Below, piece after piece: positions 1 through 9,433 of a DNA stretch of 64,000 nt. The notes beneath the pieces are model-generated. The model saw only the letters and a list, made by a program, of their open reading frames with translations. It was not told the origin of the DNA and did not search any database. Position 1 is the first letter of the stretch, and each line of letters starts with the position of its first letter. Origin of the DNA: Gammaproteobacteria bacterium (GTDB taxonomy: Bacteria; Pseudomonadota; Gammaproteobacteria; Steroidobacterales; Steroidobacteraceae); assembly GCA_025357915.1 (NCBI GenBank), contig JANYLH010000007.1:22572-86571 (forward strand), in the 5' to 3' direction. The position numbers and the translations under genes were made by a program.

Positions 1-84
1 TCCGGCGCCCATGCCGTGATCGACAGCCGCATTCTCAGCACCGGCCTGATGGTTCACCTCGCGCCACTCCTGCGCAGCCGCTAG
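1..84 (+). CDS. C-terminal end of an unidentified protein (cut by window edge)
   Basis: The first 28 codons of the window are open in frame 1 and end at a TAG at 82-84. The visible tail reads ...GLMVHLAPLLRSR. It is too short to assign a family. The next gene starts 45 bases downstream on the same strand, so this could be the upstream member of the same transcript. That the frame is coding is inferred from its position and codon composition only. Confidence 0.4.
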   Translation, partial: SGAHAVIDSRILSTGLMVHLAPLLRSR

Positions 85-129
85 GCTCCGCCGCAAGCAT
101 CGCGCGGCATTGTTTGCTAGCCTTGACCC

Positions 130-1158
130 ATGAGCAACCCCTACGACAGCTGGTACCACGAATGCGAATCCGCCTGGCTCTATCGCGTGGTGGCCGACAA
201 GGAATCCGACCCGCGCCACCAGCAGCTGTTCCGCGCGCTGGCCAACGCGGCGGAAGAGCAGGCCACGCATTGGGCCCGGAGCGCAAACCCCGGTGAATTC
301 CGGCCGCGCTCGCGCGCCCGGCTGGTGGCGGCACTGGTCAGGCGCCTCGGGCCCCGCGCCCTCAAGCCGGTGCTGGCGGCCATGAAGCTGCGGGGCCTGT
401 CGGTGTACGCGGCGACACCGGCCGTCGATGGCCACCTGATGCCCGTGACCGTGCACGATGTCGGGCAGCGGCACCGCAGCGTCACCGGCGGCAACAACCT
501 GCGCGCCGCGGTATTCGGCGTCAATGACGGGCTGGTGTCGAACCTCAGCCTGATCCTTGGCGTGGCCGGCGCCGGCGCGAGCGGCCAGGTCATTCTTACC
601 AGTGGACTGGCAGGATTGCTGGCTGGCTCGCTGTCGATGGCATCGGGCGAATACGTTTCGGTGCGCTCGCAGCGCGAGATGTACGAATACCAGATCGGCC
701 TCGAGCGCGACGAGCTGGCGGAATACCCGGCCGAGGAAGCCGAGGAGCTGGCGCTGATCTACCAGGCGCGCGGCGTGGACCTCGAAGTCGCGCGCGGTAT
801 CGCCACGCGGCTGATGTCCAACCCCGAGCACGCGCTCAATACGCTGGCCCGCGAGGAACTGGGCCTGAACCCGGACGACCTGGCATCGCCCTGGGCCGCC
901 GCCATTTTTTCTTTCAGTGCCTTCGGTGCGGGCGCGCTGCTGCCGCTGCTCCCCTATCTCGTACAGGCCGGAAGCGGTACCGCGCTCTACTGGTCCGCCG
1001 GCACGACCATGGTGGCGCTGTTCGGCGTCGGCATGGCGCTCAGTCTGTTCAACGGGCGCAGCGCCGTGCGCGGGGGGCTGCGCATGCTGCTGATCGGTGC
1101 CGCCGCGGCAGGGTGCACCTGGGCGGTCGGTCATGCCATGGGCACCGCCCTCGCCTGA
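130..1158 (+). CDS. VIT1/CCC1-family metal transporter with a short N-terminal ferritin-like segment
   Basis: 342 residues. Residues 1-55 resemble one helix pair of a rubrerythrin-like (Er) domain: acidic residues E14, E25 and an EEQATHW stretch with E42, E43 and H47. From about residue 124 the VIT core begins with the family hallmark FGVNDGLVSNLSL, followed by a second hydrophobic segment, GEYVSVRSQREMY, and a glutamate-rich cytoplasmic stretch (ERDELAEYPAEEAEEL) that binds metal in characterised VIT proteins. Three further membrane segments close the protein. Membrane-bound ferritin A (MbfA) of rhizobia has the same order of domains and exports iron. Here the Er part is much shorter than in MbfA, so a four-helix diiron site is unlikely within one chain. 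Likely an inner-membrane Fe(II)/Mn(II) exporter; the substrate is inferred. Confidence 0.8.
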   Translation: MSNPYDSWYHECESAWLYRVVADKESDPRHQQLFRALANAAEEQATHWARSANPGEFRPRSRARLVAALVRRLGPRALKPVLAAMKLRGLSVYAATPAVDGHLMPVTVHDVGQRHRSVTGGNNLRAAVFGVNDGLVSNLSLILGVAGAGASGQVILTSGLAGLLAGSLSMASGEYVSVRSQREMYEYQIGLERDELAEYPAEEAEELALIYQARGVDLEVARGIATRLMSNPEHALNTLAREELGLNPDDLASPWAAAIFSFSAFGAGALLPLLPYLVQAGSGTALYWSAGTTMVALFGVGMALSLFNGRSAVRGGLRMLLIGAAAAGCTWAVGHAMGTALA

Positions 1159-1216
1159 TGTCGCAGCGCCGCGCGGCCCGAGCTAACGCGCTGTAATTGC
1201 TGGTATTTAAGGCCGG

Positions 1217-1246
1217 GACTTGAACTTCAGGCGTCCGGTATCATCT
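1217..1246 (+). promoter_or_regulatory. Possible heat-shock-type promoter of htpX
   Basis: CTTGAAC at 1219-1225 matches the -35 element of sigma-32 promoters, and a CGGTATCAT stretch lies at a fitting distance downstream, about 50 bases before the htpX start. The -10 half matches poorly. htpX is a stress-regulated gene in E. coli, which makes the reading plausible, but it is weak on sequence alone. Confidence 0.25.
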
Positions 1247-1292
1247 CAGGCTGGTACCGCATCCGATTTCCCCCACGAGGCCACTGCCCATC

Positions 1293-2171
1293 ATGAAGCG
1301 AATACTGCTGTTCCTGGTCACGAACCTGGCTGTTGTCATGGTCCTGTCGATCGTCGCCCGAGTGACGGGACTCGATCGCTGGGTGGCGCTGCATGGCGGC
1401 AGCTATGAGGGGTTGCTGGCGATGGCGGCGCTGTTCGGATTCGGCGGCGCGCTGATCTCGCTGGCCATGTCTAAATGGATGGCCAAGCGGGCGATGGGCG
1501 TGCAGGTCATCGAACGCCCCGCCAACGCGAACGAAGAGTGGCTGGTGAGCACGGTGCGCCAGCTCGCCACCCAGGCGGGCATTGGCATGCCGGAAGTCGG
1601 CGTATTCGACTCGCCCCAGCCCAACGCCTTCGCCACCGGCGCGCGCCGCGATGCCGCGCTCGTCGCAGTCAGCACCGGCCTCCTGCAGAGCATGAACCGC
1701 ACCGAAGTCGAGGCGGTGCTCGGCCACGAAATCACGCATGTCGCCAACGGCGACATGGTCACCCTCACGCTGATCCAGGGCGTGGTGAACACATTTGTGA
1801 TCTTCCTGTCGCGGGTGATCGGCGGCATCGTCGACCGGTCGCTGTCACGCGACGGTGAAGGGCGCGGCGGCATGGGCTACTTCGTCACCGTCATGGTCAC
1901 GCAGGTCGTGCTGGGCATTGCCGCCAGCATGATTGTCATGTGGTTCTCGAGGCGCCGTGAATTCCGGGCCGACGCTGGCGGCGCGCGCCTCGCCGGTCGC
2001 AACAACATGATCGGAGCGCTCGAACGGCTCAAGATGGCCCACGAGCCCAGCCTCCCCAAACAGCTGGCCGCCTTTGGCATCGGCGGCGGGCCGGGTACCG
2101 GCTTCCAGCGGCTGTTCATGAGTCACCCGCCGCTCGACGAGCGCATCGCCGCCCTGCGGGCGCAAGTGTGA
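1293..2171 (+). CDS. htpX: Protease HtpX (membrane zinc metallopeptidase, M48)
   Basis: 292 residues, the usual HtpX length. It is an inner-membrane zinc protease that degrades misfolded membrane proteins alongside FtsH. Two membrane segments lie at about 4-24 and 38-60. The HEITH zinc motif has H145, E146 and H149, and the downstream [10 protein letters not shown] stretch supplies the third metal ligand. Two more hydrophobic segments lie between the two metal-binding parts, as in E. coli HtpX. The C-terminal [14 protein letters not shown] is also a family signature. The ATG at 1293 gives an N-terminus ([14 protein letters not shown]) that aligns directly with known HtpX proteins. It appears monocistronic. 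Confidence 0.97.
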   Translation: MKRILLFLVTNLAVVMVLSIVARVTGLDRWVALHGGSYEGLLAMAALFGFGGALISLAMSKWMAKRAMGVQVIERPANANEEWLVSTVRQLATQAGIGMPEVGVFDSPQPNAFATGARRDAALVAVSTGLLQSMNRTEVEAVLGHEITHVANGDMVTLTLIQGVVNTFVIFLSRVIGGIVDRSLSRDGEGRGGMGYFVTVMVTQVVLGIAASMIVMWFSRRREFRADAGGARLAGRNNMIGALERLKMAHEPSLPKQLAAFGIGGGPGTGFQRLFMSHPPLDERIAALRAQV

Positions 2172-2285
2172 TGGAGTTCGCCTAAGTCATTGAATTTGAA
2201 GCAGTCGATTGCAAGAGCGCCTCGCCTTCGGTACAGTCCGCCACCACTTGACAGTACGCCGGTCGCGATACCGGCCCAGGATCCC

Positions 2286-3266
2286 ATGCCCGCCTCCGCC
2301 GAACACCGCTCCTTCCGTCTGACCGCGCGCATCCGCGACGTCCTGACAGGGTTCTGGGACACCAGCCGCTTGAATATGGCCGCGGCGCGCGAAGCCATGC
2401 CGGACCGCGTCGACTGGGCGCGCAGCATCCCTTTCCTGCTGATGCACCTCGCCTGCCTGGCGGCGATCTGGACCGGGGTGAGCCCCGTGGCCTTGGGCGT
2501 GGCCATCGGTGCCTACGTGGTGCGCATGTTCGCGATAACCGGTTTTTACCACCGTTATTTTTCGCACCGCACCTTCAAGACCTCGCGCGCCGGTCAGTTC
2601 ATATTCGGGTTGCTGGGCGCCTCCGCCGTGCAGCGCGGCCCGGTCTGGTGGGCGGCGCATCACCGCCACCACCACGCGCACTCCGACCGCACTGAGGACG
2701 TGCACTCGCCCTCCCAGCATGGCTTCTGGCGCTCGCACACCGGCTGGTTTCTCACCATCAAGGGCTTCGCGCCCGATTTTCAGCTGGTTCGTGACCTGAT
2801 GAAATTCCCGGAACTGCGCTGGCTCGACCGCTACGATATCTTCGTGCCGGTACTGCTGGGCGTGGGCATGTTCCTGCTGGGCGTGATCCTGCACAACGTC
2901 GCGCCGGGCCTGGGCACGACCGGCTGGCAGATGCTGGTGTGGGGCTTCGTCATCTCGACGGTGTTCTGCTGGCACGCCACCTACACCATCAATTCACTCT
3001 CCCACGTGTTCGGCCGCCAGCGCTACAAGACCGGCGACACCAGCCGCAACAACTGGCTGCTGGCGATCCTCACGCTCGGCGAAGGCTGGCACAACAACCA
3101 CCATTACTACCCGAACACAGTGCGCCAGGGTTTCTACTGGTGGGAATACGACTTCACTTTCTATGTCCTCAAGCTCCTGAGCTGGTGCGGCATCATCTGG
3201 GATCTGAAGCCGATCCCGCTCGCGGTACGCGAGAACCCGGCCCGCCGGCTGCCCAAGGGCGCGTAG
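2286..3266 (+). CDS. Acyl-CoA / fatty acid delta-9 desaturase (membrane diiron)
   Basis: Introduces a double bond into fatty acyl chains. All three histidine boxes are visible: HRYFSH (about 89-94), HHRHHH (126-130) and HNNHHYYP near residue 265, embedded among four hydrophobic stretches. The frame is open back to a TTG at 2190. I chose the ATG at 2286 (326 residues) because it gives a normal N-terminus and an AGGA sequence lies just before it. A small inverted repeat (GCCGGT, loop CGCGAT, ACCGGC; 2258-2275) sits right before the start and could affect translation. It is followed on the same strand by cyclopropane synthase, which also modifies acyl chains, so the pair probably adjusts membrane fluidity. 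The electron donor is not encoded next to it. Confidence 0.93.
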   Translation: MPASAEHRSFRLTARIRDVLTGFWDTSRLNMAAAREAMPDRVDWARSIPFLLMHLACLAAIWTGVSPVALGVAIGAYVVRMFAITGFYHRYFSHRTFKTSRAGQFIFGLLGASAVQRGPVWWAAHHRHHHAHSDRTEDVHSPSQHGFWRSHTGWFLTIKGFAPDFQLVRDLMKFPELRWLDRYDIFVPVLLGVGMFLLGVILHNVAPGLGTTGWQMLVWGFVISTVFCWHATYTINSLSHVFGRQRYKTGDTSRNNWLLAILTLGEGWHNNHHYYPNTVRQGFYWWEYDFTFYVLKLLSWCGIIWDLKPIPLAVRENPARRLPKGA

Positions 3267-3314
3267 CCCCGGCCGTCGTTGTCGGCCGCGCGGTGTTCGG
3301 GCGATACTGGCGCC

Positions 3315-4589
3315 GTGAAACCGAGCATCATTCCCGCGGATCTCGACCGGCCTGAAGCGACCCAACCCGGAGCGCTGGCGGCGCTCGCCCGCCGCCTGCT
3401 GCGCTCCCAGTTGCGGCGCCTCCGCGATGGCGAGATCCGCATTCTCGACGGCGAGTCGGAAGAGCGCTATGGGGCGCGTACCGAACGCTGTCAGCTCTCC
3501 GTGACGATCGAAGTGCGTCACCCCCGTTTCTACGCTGATGCCGTTTTTGGCGGCACCGTTGGCGCCGGCGCCGCCTACGTGCGCGGCCTGTGGGGTTGCA
3601 GCGACCTCACGGGCCTGACGCGCATCATGTACGCGAATCGTGCGCTCATGGACGACATGGATCGACGCTGGACCTTCATCAGCCGCCCGTTGCTGCGCGC
3701 CTTCCACTGGCTGCATCGCAACAGCGAGGACGGGAGCGAGCGCAACATCCGCGCGCACTATGACCTGGGGAATGATTTCTACCGGCTGATGCTCGATGAG
3801 ACCATGGCCTACTCCTGCGGCATCTTCGCCGACGAATCGACCACGCTTGCCGATGCCTCGCGCGCCAAGTTTGACGCCGCCTGCCGCAAGCTGGCGCTCG
3901 TGCCAGGCGACCGACTGCTCGAGATCGGTACCGGCTGGGGAGGGCTCGCGATTCACGCCGCGCAGCATTACGGGTGCCATGTCACCACGACGACCATCTC
4001 GCGCGAGCAGCACGACTACGCCCGCGAGCAGATCGTGCGCTCGGGCCTCGGCGATAAGGTCACGCTGCTGCTCGAGGATTATCGCAACCTCAAGGGCCAG
4101 TACGACAAGCTCGTCTCGGTCGAGATGATCGAGGCGGTCGGCGCGCCCTACCTCGATACCTACCTCGCCAAGTGCGCTTCGCTCCTGCGCGACTCCGGCG
4201 CGATGCTGCTGCAGGCGATTACCATCCAGGACCAGGATTACCGCGCCCAGCTGCGCTCGATCAACTTCATCCAGCGTTACGTGTTCCCGGGCAGCTTCAT
4301 TCCCTCGGTCAGCGCCATCGGCGATTCGCTGCGCCGCGTGACGGATCTCAAGATCTTCCACCTCGAGGACATCGGCCCCCACTACGTACGCACGCTCGCG
4401 CAGTGGCGCCGGAATTTCCTCGATCACCTGGCTGCGGTGCGCAAACTCGGCTACAGCGAGCACTTCGTCCGCATGTGGGAGTTCTACCTCTGCAGCTGCG
4501 AGGGCGGCTTCGCCGAGCGTGCACTCGGCGACGTGCAGATGCTGCTGACCAAGCCCGGCTGCCGGCGCGCCGTCATCGCCGCCTGCTGA
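3315..4589 (+). CDS. cfa: Cyclopropane-fatty-acyl-phospholipid synthase family methyltransferase
   Basis: SAM-dependent enzyme that adds a methylene bridge across unsaturated phospholipid acyl chains, acting at the inner membrane face. The SAM-binding motif I is LLEIGTGWGGLAIHAA. The family features HYDLGNDFYRLMLDETMAYSC and ISREQHDYARE are present, as is the C-terminal FVRMWEFYLCSCEGGF. A GTG at 3315 gives 424 residues. A TTG 36 bases upstream would add twelve residues that look non-native. Placement directly after a desaturase fits, because unsaturated lipids are the substrate. Whether it makes plain cyclopropane lipids or another modification cannot be told from sequence. Confidence 0.93.
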   Translation: MKPSIIPADLDRPEATQPGALAALARRLLRSQLRRLRDGEIRILDGESEERYGARTERCQLSVTIEVRHPRFYADAVFGGTVGAGAAYVRGLWGCSDLTGLTRIMYANRALMDDMDRRWTFISRPLLRAFHWLHRNSEDGSERNIRAHYDLGNDFYRLMLDETMAYSCGIFADESTTLADASRAKFDAACRKLALVPGDRLLEIGTGWGGLAIHAAQHYGCHVTTTTISREQHDYAREQIVRSGLGDKVTLLLEDYRNLKGQYDKLVSVEMIEAVGAPYLDTYLAKCASLLRDSGAMLLQAITIQDQDYRAQLRSINFIQRYVFPGSFIPSVSAIGDSLRRVTDLKIFHLEDIGPHYVRTLAQWRRNFLDHLAAVRKLGYSEHFVRMWEFYLCSCEGGFAERALGDVQMLLTKPGCRRAVIAAC

Positions 4590-4596
4590 AGGCTCG

Positions 4597-6030
4597 ATGC
4601 TCCCTTCCAGCGCCGACGCGGCGGCCCTGCTTGAATCCCTGCGTGCGAGCGTCCCGAGCGGTGTTCTGCTCGAGGACGCGGCGGATCAGGCCCCCTTCCT
4701 GACCGATCACCGGCGCCTGTACCAGGGCCGGGCGCTGGGCGTTGCGCTGCCGCGCGAGATCGCCGAAGTCTCGGCGCTCCTCGCCTGGTGTAACGCGCAG
4801 CGCATTGGCGTCGTGCCGCAGGGAGGCAATACCAGTTACTGCGGCGGCGCGACTCCGGACCCGTCGGGCCTGCAGCTGGTCATCGGGCTGCGGCGGCTCA
4901 ACCGCATCCGTGCCATCGACGCGGCCGATTTCTCGATCACCGTGGAGGCCGGGTGCACGCTCGCCCAGGTACAGCGCGCCGCCGCCGAGGCCGGGCGGTT
5001 CTTCCCGCTGGAACTCGGCTCCGCGGGCACCTGCCAGATCGGCGGGAACCTCGCCACCAATGCCGGGGGCCTCAACGTGCTGCGCTTCGGCATGGCGCGC
5101 GCGCTCACCCTGGGCATCGAGGCGGTACTCGCCGACGGCCGCGTTTACCAGCGCCTGCGCGCGCTGCACAAGGACAACACCGGCTATGACCTGACCGGGC
5201 TGCTGGTGGGATCCGAGGGCACGCTCGGCATCATCACCGCCGCCACGCTCAAGTTGTGGCCGCCGCTGCGCAGTACCGCCACCGCCTTCGCGGCCGTGCC
5301 CGACGTCGCCGCGGCGGTAGCGCTGCTGACCGAGCTGCAGGCCGCCGCCGGCGGACGCGTCAATTCCTACGAACTGCTGCCACGCAGCGCTCTCGAGCTC
5401 GCGCTGCGCCACATCGAAGGCGTCACCGATCCACTGGCTGCGGCTCACGAATGGTACGTGCTGTGCGAACTGAGCTCGTTCGCGGACGAAGCGCTCGGCA
5501 CCGTGCTGGCGCAGGCGCTGGAGACAGCGACCGATGCCGGCCTGGTGCAGGACGCGGTGCTCGCCGCGAACGAGCGCCAGCGTGCGAGCCTGTGGCAACT
5601 GCGCGAAAACGTGCCGGAAGCACAACGGCGCGCGGGGCCCAGCCTCAAGCACGATGTTTCGGTGCCGGTTGCGCGACTGGCTGGGTTCGTTGCGGCCGCG
5701 TCGCAGTGGGTGCGCGATCACGTGCCGTCCGGCACTCTGGTCGCCTACGGGCACGCGGGCGATGGCAATTTGCATTTCAACATCAGCTTCGCGGCAAACA
5801 CCCTGCCCGCCGCGCTGGCTGCCCAGGAGCCAGTGGTCCGCCGCGCGATCCACGACCTGGTGGCCGCGCATGGCGGGAGCTTCAGCGCCGAGCACGGCAT
5901 TGGCCGCCTCAAGGTCGGCGAGCTTGAGCGCTACGCCTCGCCGGTGTCGCTGGCGATGATGCGCGAGATCAAGCGCGCGCTCGACCCCAACGGCATCATG
6001 AACCCGGGAAAAGTGCTGGCCATTTCCTAG
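4597..6030 (+). CDS. FAD-binding D-2-hydroxyacid dehydrogenase (GlcD / D2HGDH / D-LDH family)
   Basis: 477 residues in the VAO/PCMH flavoprotein superfamily. The N-terminal FAD-binding half contains [30 protein letters not shown] and [13 protein letters not shown]. The C-terminal FAD-oxidase half carries [11 protein letters not shown] and [10 protein letters not shown], the metal and substrate motifs shared by D-2-hydroxyglutarate and D-lactate dehydrogenases. It would oxidise a D-2-hydroxyacid and pass electrons to an acceptor such as ETF or quinone. It begins seven bases after cfa ends, so it is probably cotranscribed. The exact substrate is unresolved. Its stop shares the palindrome CTAG (6027-6030) with the convergent thioesterase gene, so the two reading frames overlap by four bases. 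Confidence 0.88.
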   Translation: MLPSSADAAALLESLRASVPSGVLLEDAADQAPFLTDHRRLYQGRALGVALPREIAEVSALLAWCNAQRIGVVPQGGNTSYCGGATPDPSGLQLVIGLRRLNRIRAIDAADFSITVEAGCTLAQVQRAAAEAGRFFPLELGSAGTCQIGGNLATNAGGLNVLRFGMARALTLGIEAVLADGRVYQRLRALHKDNTGYDLTGLLVGSEGTLGIITAATLKLWPPLRSTATAFAAVPDVAAAVALLTELQAAAGGRVNSYELLPRSALELALRHIEGVTDPLAAAHEWYVLCELSSFADEALGTVLAQALETATDAGLVQDAVLAANERQRASLWQLRENVPEAQRRAGPSLKHDVSVPVARLAGFVAAASQWVRDHVPSGTLVAYGHAGDGNLHFNISFAANTLPAALAAQEPVVRRAIHDLVAAHGGSFSAEHGIGRLKVGELERYASPVSLAMMREIKRALDPNGIMNPGKVLAIS

Positions 6031-6893
6031 GCACCGGCTGGGGGCAACACCCGCACCAGTCCTTCCTGCGCCGTGCTGACGACCAGCACACCTGCGCGCG
6101 TGAACAGGCTCCCGCGGGCGAAGCCACGCGCGCCCGAGGCACTCGGACTGTCGGCCGCGTACAGCAGCCACTCATCCATGCGCGCCGGGCGATGAAACCA
6201 CATCACATGATCGATGCTGGCGATCATGAGCGTGCCCTGCGCGATGCTGTGCTCATGGCCCGCCAGCGCCGTGCCCAGCAGGTGGAAATCCGAGGCGTAG
6301 GCGAGCAGGCAGCGGTGCAGCCGGTCGTCGTCCGGCAGCCGGTCGACCGTGCGGATCCACAGGTACTGGCGCGGAGCGCCCGCCTGCGTCGCCGTGGCGG
6401 ACGCCGGCACGGCGCGCAATTCGATCGGGCGCTCGTGCACCAGCTCGCGCAGGCGCGGCGAAAGTCCCGCGAGAAATTCCGAGCCCGGCAGGGGCGATTC
6501 GGGCAGGTCTTCCGGGGGCGGCACCTGCGGCATGGGCAGCTGGTGTTCGAACCCGGCCTCGGGCAGCTGGAACGAAGCGGAACAGTTGAAGATCTGCTCG
6601 CCATGCTGGATCGCCGTCACGCGCCGGCTGGTGAAACTGTGGCCGTCGCGACTGCGGTCGACGAAGTAGACGATCGGCGCGTTGAAATCGCCGCGCCGCA
6701 GGAAATACGCGTGAAGCGAGTGCACCACCCGGCCGCCCTCGACCGTGGCATAGGCCGCCTGCAAAGCCTGCCCCAGCACCTGCCCGCCGTAGACCTGCGG
6801 ACTGCCGATGTCGCGGCTCTCGCCGCGGAAGATGTTGACCTCGAGGCGCTCGAGTTCAAGCAGACGCAGGAGCCCAGCGAGGCGGTGGTCCAT
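6027..6893 (-). CDS. tesB: Acyl-CoA thioesterase II
   Basis: Hydrolyses acyl-CoA to free fatty acid and CoA; double hot-dog fold. The protein (288 residues; E. coli TesB has 286) starts MDHRLAGLLRLLELERLE and continues with the family stretch QVYGGQVLGQALQAA and HSLHAYFLRRGD. The C-terminal ASIDHVMWFHRP supplies the catalytic aspartate region and is followed by SPSASGARGFARG. I chose the ATG at 6893 because an AGGAG lies four bases ahead and the start aligns with E. coli TesB. A GTG at 6920 overlapping the previous stop is the alternative. Cotranscribed with the reductase gene upstream. Confidence 0.95.
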   Translation of the reverse strand: MDHRLAGLLRLLELERLEVNIFRGESRDIGSPQVYGGQVLGQALQAAYATVEGGRVVHSLHAYFLRRGDFNAPIVYFVDRSRDGHSFTSRRVTAIQHGEQIFNCSASFQLPEAGFEHQLPMPQVPPPEDLPESPLPGSEFLAGLSPRLRELVHERPIELRAVPASATATQAGAPRQYLWIRTVDRLPDDDRLHRCLLAYASDFHLLGTALAGHEHSIAQGTLMIASIDHVMWFHRPARMDEWLLYAADSPSASGARGFARGSLFTRAGVLVVSTAQEGLVRVLPPAGA

Positions 6894-6916
6894 CTGGCTC
6901 CTGCCCGCCTGCCGGG

Positions 6917-7984
6917 TCACTCGGCCGCGACGCCCAGGCGCTTCTGCATCGCCGGGCTCGTGGTGGTGTACTGCAGGAACTGCTTCTTGGCCGGATAAAG
7001 GTAGTGCTGCACGGCGAATGATACGAGCGCCGCCTCATGAAACCCGGACAGGATCAGCTTCTTCTTGCCGGGGTAGGTGTTGATATCGCCCACGGCGAAT
7101 ATACCCGGGATGTTCGACTGGAATTTCTCCGTGTCGACCTTGATGGCGCGCTTGTCGAGTTCCAGGCCCCACTCGGCTACCGGACCGAGCTTGGGTGCCA
7201 GGCCGAAGAATACCAGCAGCTGCTCGGCGTCGACCCACTGCAGCGTGCCGTCGGCGTGCCTGATCTCGACGCCCGTCATGCGCGCGTCGGCGACGCGCAG
7301 CGCGTGGGCGACGCCTTCCGTGAAGCGCAGCTTGCCGCCGGCCTCGAGCTCGCGCATGCGGGCCACGGAAGCCGGCGCGCCGCGGAATTCCGCGCGCCGG
7401 TGCACGAGCGTGAGCGCAGCGGCCTTCGGCGCCAGCTCATTGGCCCAGTCCAGCGCCGAATCGCCACCGCCAAAAACCACCAGCCGCTGGCCGTGGAGCC
7501 CGGCGGCGTTGCGCACCTTGTAGTGAACCTGCCGGTCCTCGAAGGCTTCAACCCCCTCGATACCCAGTCGCCGTGGCTGGAACGAACCCACGCCGGCGGC
7601 AATCACCACCGCGCCGGCGTCGAACACCGTGGCCGCGCTGGTGACGACGTGGAACCGGCCGTTTTCCAGCTTGCGCAGCCCGACGGCCTCCTCGCCCAGG
7701 TGGAGTTCAGCGCCAAAGGGCTTGATCTGCTGCAGCAGGCGGTCGACCAGCTCCTGCGCGCCACAGATCGGGAGCGCCGGAATGTCATAGATGGGCTTAT
7801 CAGGGTAGAGCTCGGTGCACTGCCCGCCCGGGGCCGCCAGCGAATCAAGCACATGCGCCTTGATGCCCAGCAGCCCGAGTTCAAACACCTGGAACAGCCC
7901 CGCCGGACCGGCGCCGATGATGACCACTTCGGTCGCAATGGGTTCGCGCAATTGGGGCCGCCAGGGGAAGTAATGGGCGGGCAA
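6917..7984 (-). CDS. Ferredoxin/flavodoxin--NADP+ reductase, thioredoxin-reductase-like type
   Basis: 355 residues. FAD-binding GAGPAGLFQVFELG lies near the N-terminus and the NADPH-binding GGGDSALDWA near residue 165. The redox-active CxxC of thioredoxin reductase is missing, which places it in the YumC-like FNR class. It also has the family stretch GGQCTELYPDKPIYDIPA, and the C-terminal GDINTYPGKKKLILSGFHEAAL reads like proteobacterial FNRs of this type. No ATG is available near the front; a TTG at 7984 is the best start and leaves about 16 extra N-terminal residues compared with homologues. It shuttles electrons between NADPH and ferredoxin. tesB follows directly. Confidence 0.9.
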   Translation of the reverse strand: MPAHYFPWRPQLREPIATEVVIIGAGPAGLFQVFELGLLGIKAHVLDSLAAPGGQCTELYPDKPIYDIPALPICGAQELVDRLLQQIKPFGAELHLGEEAVGLRKLENGRFHVVTSAATVFDAGAVVIAAGVGSFQPRRLGIEGVEAFEDRQVHYKVRNAAGLHGQRLVVFGGGDSALDWANELAPKAAALTLVHRRAEFRGAPASVARMRELEAGGKLRFTEGVAHALRVADARMTGVEIRHADGTLQWVDAEQLLVFFGLAPKLGPVAEWGLELDKRAIKVDTEKFQSNIPGIFAVGDINTYPGKKKLILSGFHEAALVSFAVQHYLYPAKKQFLQYTTTSPAMQKRLGVAAE

Positions 7985-8089
7985 TTCTAGCGACGCAACC
8001 CCTAGTCATCAAACGAAAATACAGGGACAATCGATTCAAACCCTATGTGCCGCGGGCCATATCGGCCCCCAATCGAGCAGAGGACGACC

Positions 8090-9391
8090 ATGAGCACCAA
8101 TGCAGAACTCCACCAGCGCCGTGTTGCCGCCGTGCCGCGCGGCGTCGCCAATTCACTGGCGATCTATGCTGACCGCGCCACCAACGCTGAGCTGTGGGAC
8201 GTCGAGGGCAAGCGCTACATCGATTTCGCCAGCGGCATTGCCGTGCTCAATACCGGTCACCGCCACCCCACTGTCGTCAAGGCGGTCGCGGCGCAGCTCG
8301 AGCGCCTGATGCATACCTGCTTCCAGATCACGCCCTATGCGAATTACATCGAATTGTGCGAGCAGTTGAACAAGCTGACGCCGGGCCCGACGGCGAAGAA
8401 ATCGATGCTGTTCTCCACCGGCGCCGAGGCCATCGAGAACGCGCTCAAGATCGCGCGCTACCACACCAGGCGCTCGGGCGTGATCGCGTTCACGGGGAGC
8501 TTTCACGGCCGCACGCTCGCGGCCATGACGCTGACCGGCAAGGTGCAGCCCTACAAGGCCGGGTTCGGCCCGATGATGCCCTCGGTCTTCCACGCGCCCT
8601 TTCCACTCGCCTACCACGGCGTCAGCGTCGCCGACTCGCTCGAGGCCATCGAGCAACTGTTCAAGGCCGACATCGATCCCGCGCAGGTCGCGGCCATCAT
8701 CGTCGAGCCGGTGCAGGGCGAAGGCGGTTTCTACATCGCGCCGCCGGAATTCCTGCGCGCGCTCCGTGCGCTGTGCGACCGCCATGGCATCGTGCTGATC
8801 ATCGATGAAATCCAGTCCGGTTTCGGCCGCACCGGCCGGATGTTCGCGATCGAATACGCGGGCGTCGAGCCCGACCTGATGACGGTGGCCAAGAGCATCG
8901 CCGGCGGCGTGCCGCTCTCGGCGCTGATCGGCAAGGCCGAGATCATGGACGCGCCGCCCCCCGGGGGCCTTGGCGGCACCTACGCCGGCTCGCCGCTCGG
9001 CTGCGCCGCGGCGCTCGCGGTGCTCGAGGTCATGAAGAGCGAGAAGCTGCTCGAGCGCTCGCTGCGCCTGGGCGAAGCGCTGCAGGCGCGGCTGCGCGCC
9101 CTGCAGAAGCGCTTCGGCGTGATCGGCGAGATCCGCGGCCTCGGCTCGATGGTGGCGATGGAGCTGGTCAAGAACGGCAAGGCCGACCAGCCTGACGCCG
9201 ACCTGACGCGCGCGCTGGTGCAGGCGGCGGCACGCCACGGGCTGGTGATCCTGTCCTGCGGCGTCTATGGCAACGTGATCCGGTTCCTGGCGCCGCTGAC
9301 GATACCGGAGCCGCTGCTCGCCGAAGGCCTGGACAAGCTCGAGGCTGCGCTGGCGGAAGTGACGGCGGCGTCCAGCCAGGCGGCGGCCTGA
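8090..9391 (+). CDS. gabT: 4-aminobutyrate aminotransferase (class-III PLP aminotransferase)
   Basis: 433 residues from the ATG at 8090, preceded by GAGGACG. The PLP-binding lysine is K268 in VAKSIAGG, the same number as in E. coli GabT. The cofactor-binding STGAEAIENALK and FTGSFHGRT segments and the aspartate in LIIDEIQSGFGRTG are in place. It would transfer the amino group of GABA to 2-oxoglutarate, giving succinate semialdehyde. No succinate-semialdehyde dehydrogenase gene lies beside it, so a related omega-amino acid substrate is possible. It stands alone on the plus strand between minus-strand genes. Confidence 0.88.
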   Translation: MSTNAELHQRRVAAVPRGVANSLAIYADRATNAELWDVEGKRYIDFASGIAVLNTGHRHPTVVKAVAAQLERLMHTCFQITPYANYIELCEQLNKLTPGPTAKKSMLFSTGAEAIENALKIARYHTRRSGVIAFTGSFHGRTLAAMTLTGKVQPYKAGFGPMMPSVFHAPFPLAYHGVSVADSLEAIEQLFKADIDPAQVAAIIVEPVQGEGGFYIAPPEFLRALRALCDRHGIVLIIDEIQSGFGRTGRMFAIEYAGVEPDLMTVAKSIAGGVPLSALIGKAEIMDAPPPGGLGGTYAGSPLGCAAALAVLEVMKSEKLLERSLRLGEALQARLRALQKRFGVIGEIRGLGSMVAMELVKNGKADQPDADLTRALVQAAARHGLVILSCGVYGNVIRFLAPLTIPEPLLAEGLDKLEAALAEVTAASSQAAA

Positions 9392-9404
9392 GCTACCCAG
9401 GCGG

Positions 9405-9420
9405 CGGCCAGTACTGGCCG
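9405..9420. other. Perfect 16-base palindrome between convergent genes
   Basis: CGGCCAGTACTGGCCG is a perfect palindrome in the short gap between gabT and the convergent small gene. It has no loop and no T-run, so it is an uncertain terminator. It may be a protein-binding site or chance. Confidence 0.4.
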
Positions 9421-9433
9421 GGGCCGTGGTGCG

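Noticed and set aside
2258..2275. Inverted repeat before the desaturase start as a regulator site
   Set aside because: Only a 6-base stem in very GC-rich sequence; chance cannot be excluded, so it is noted with the gene only.
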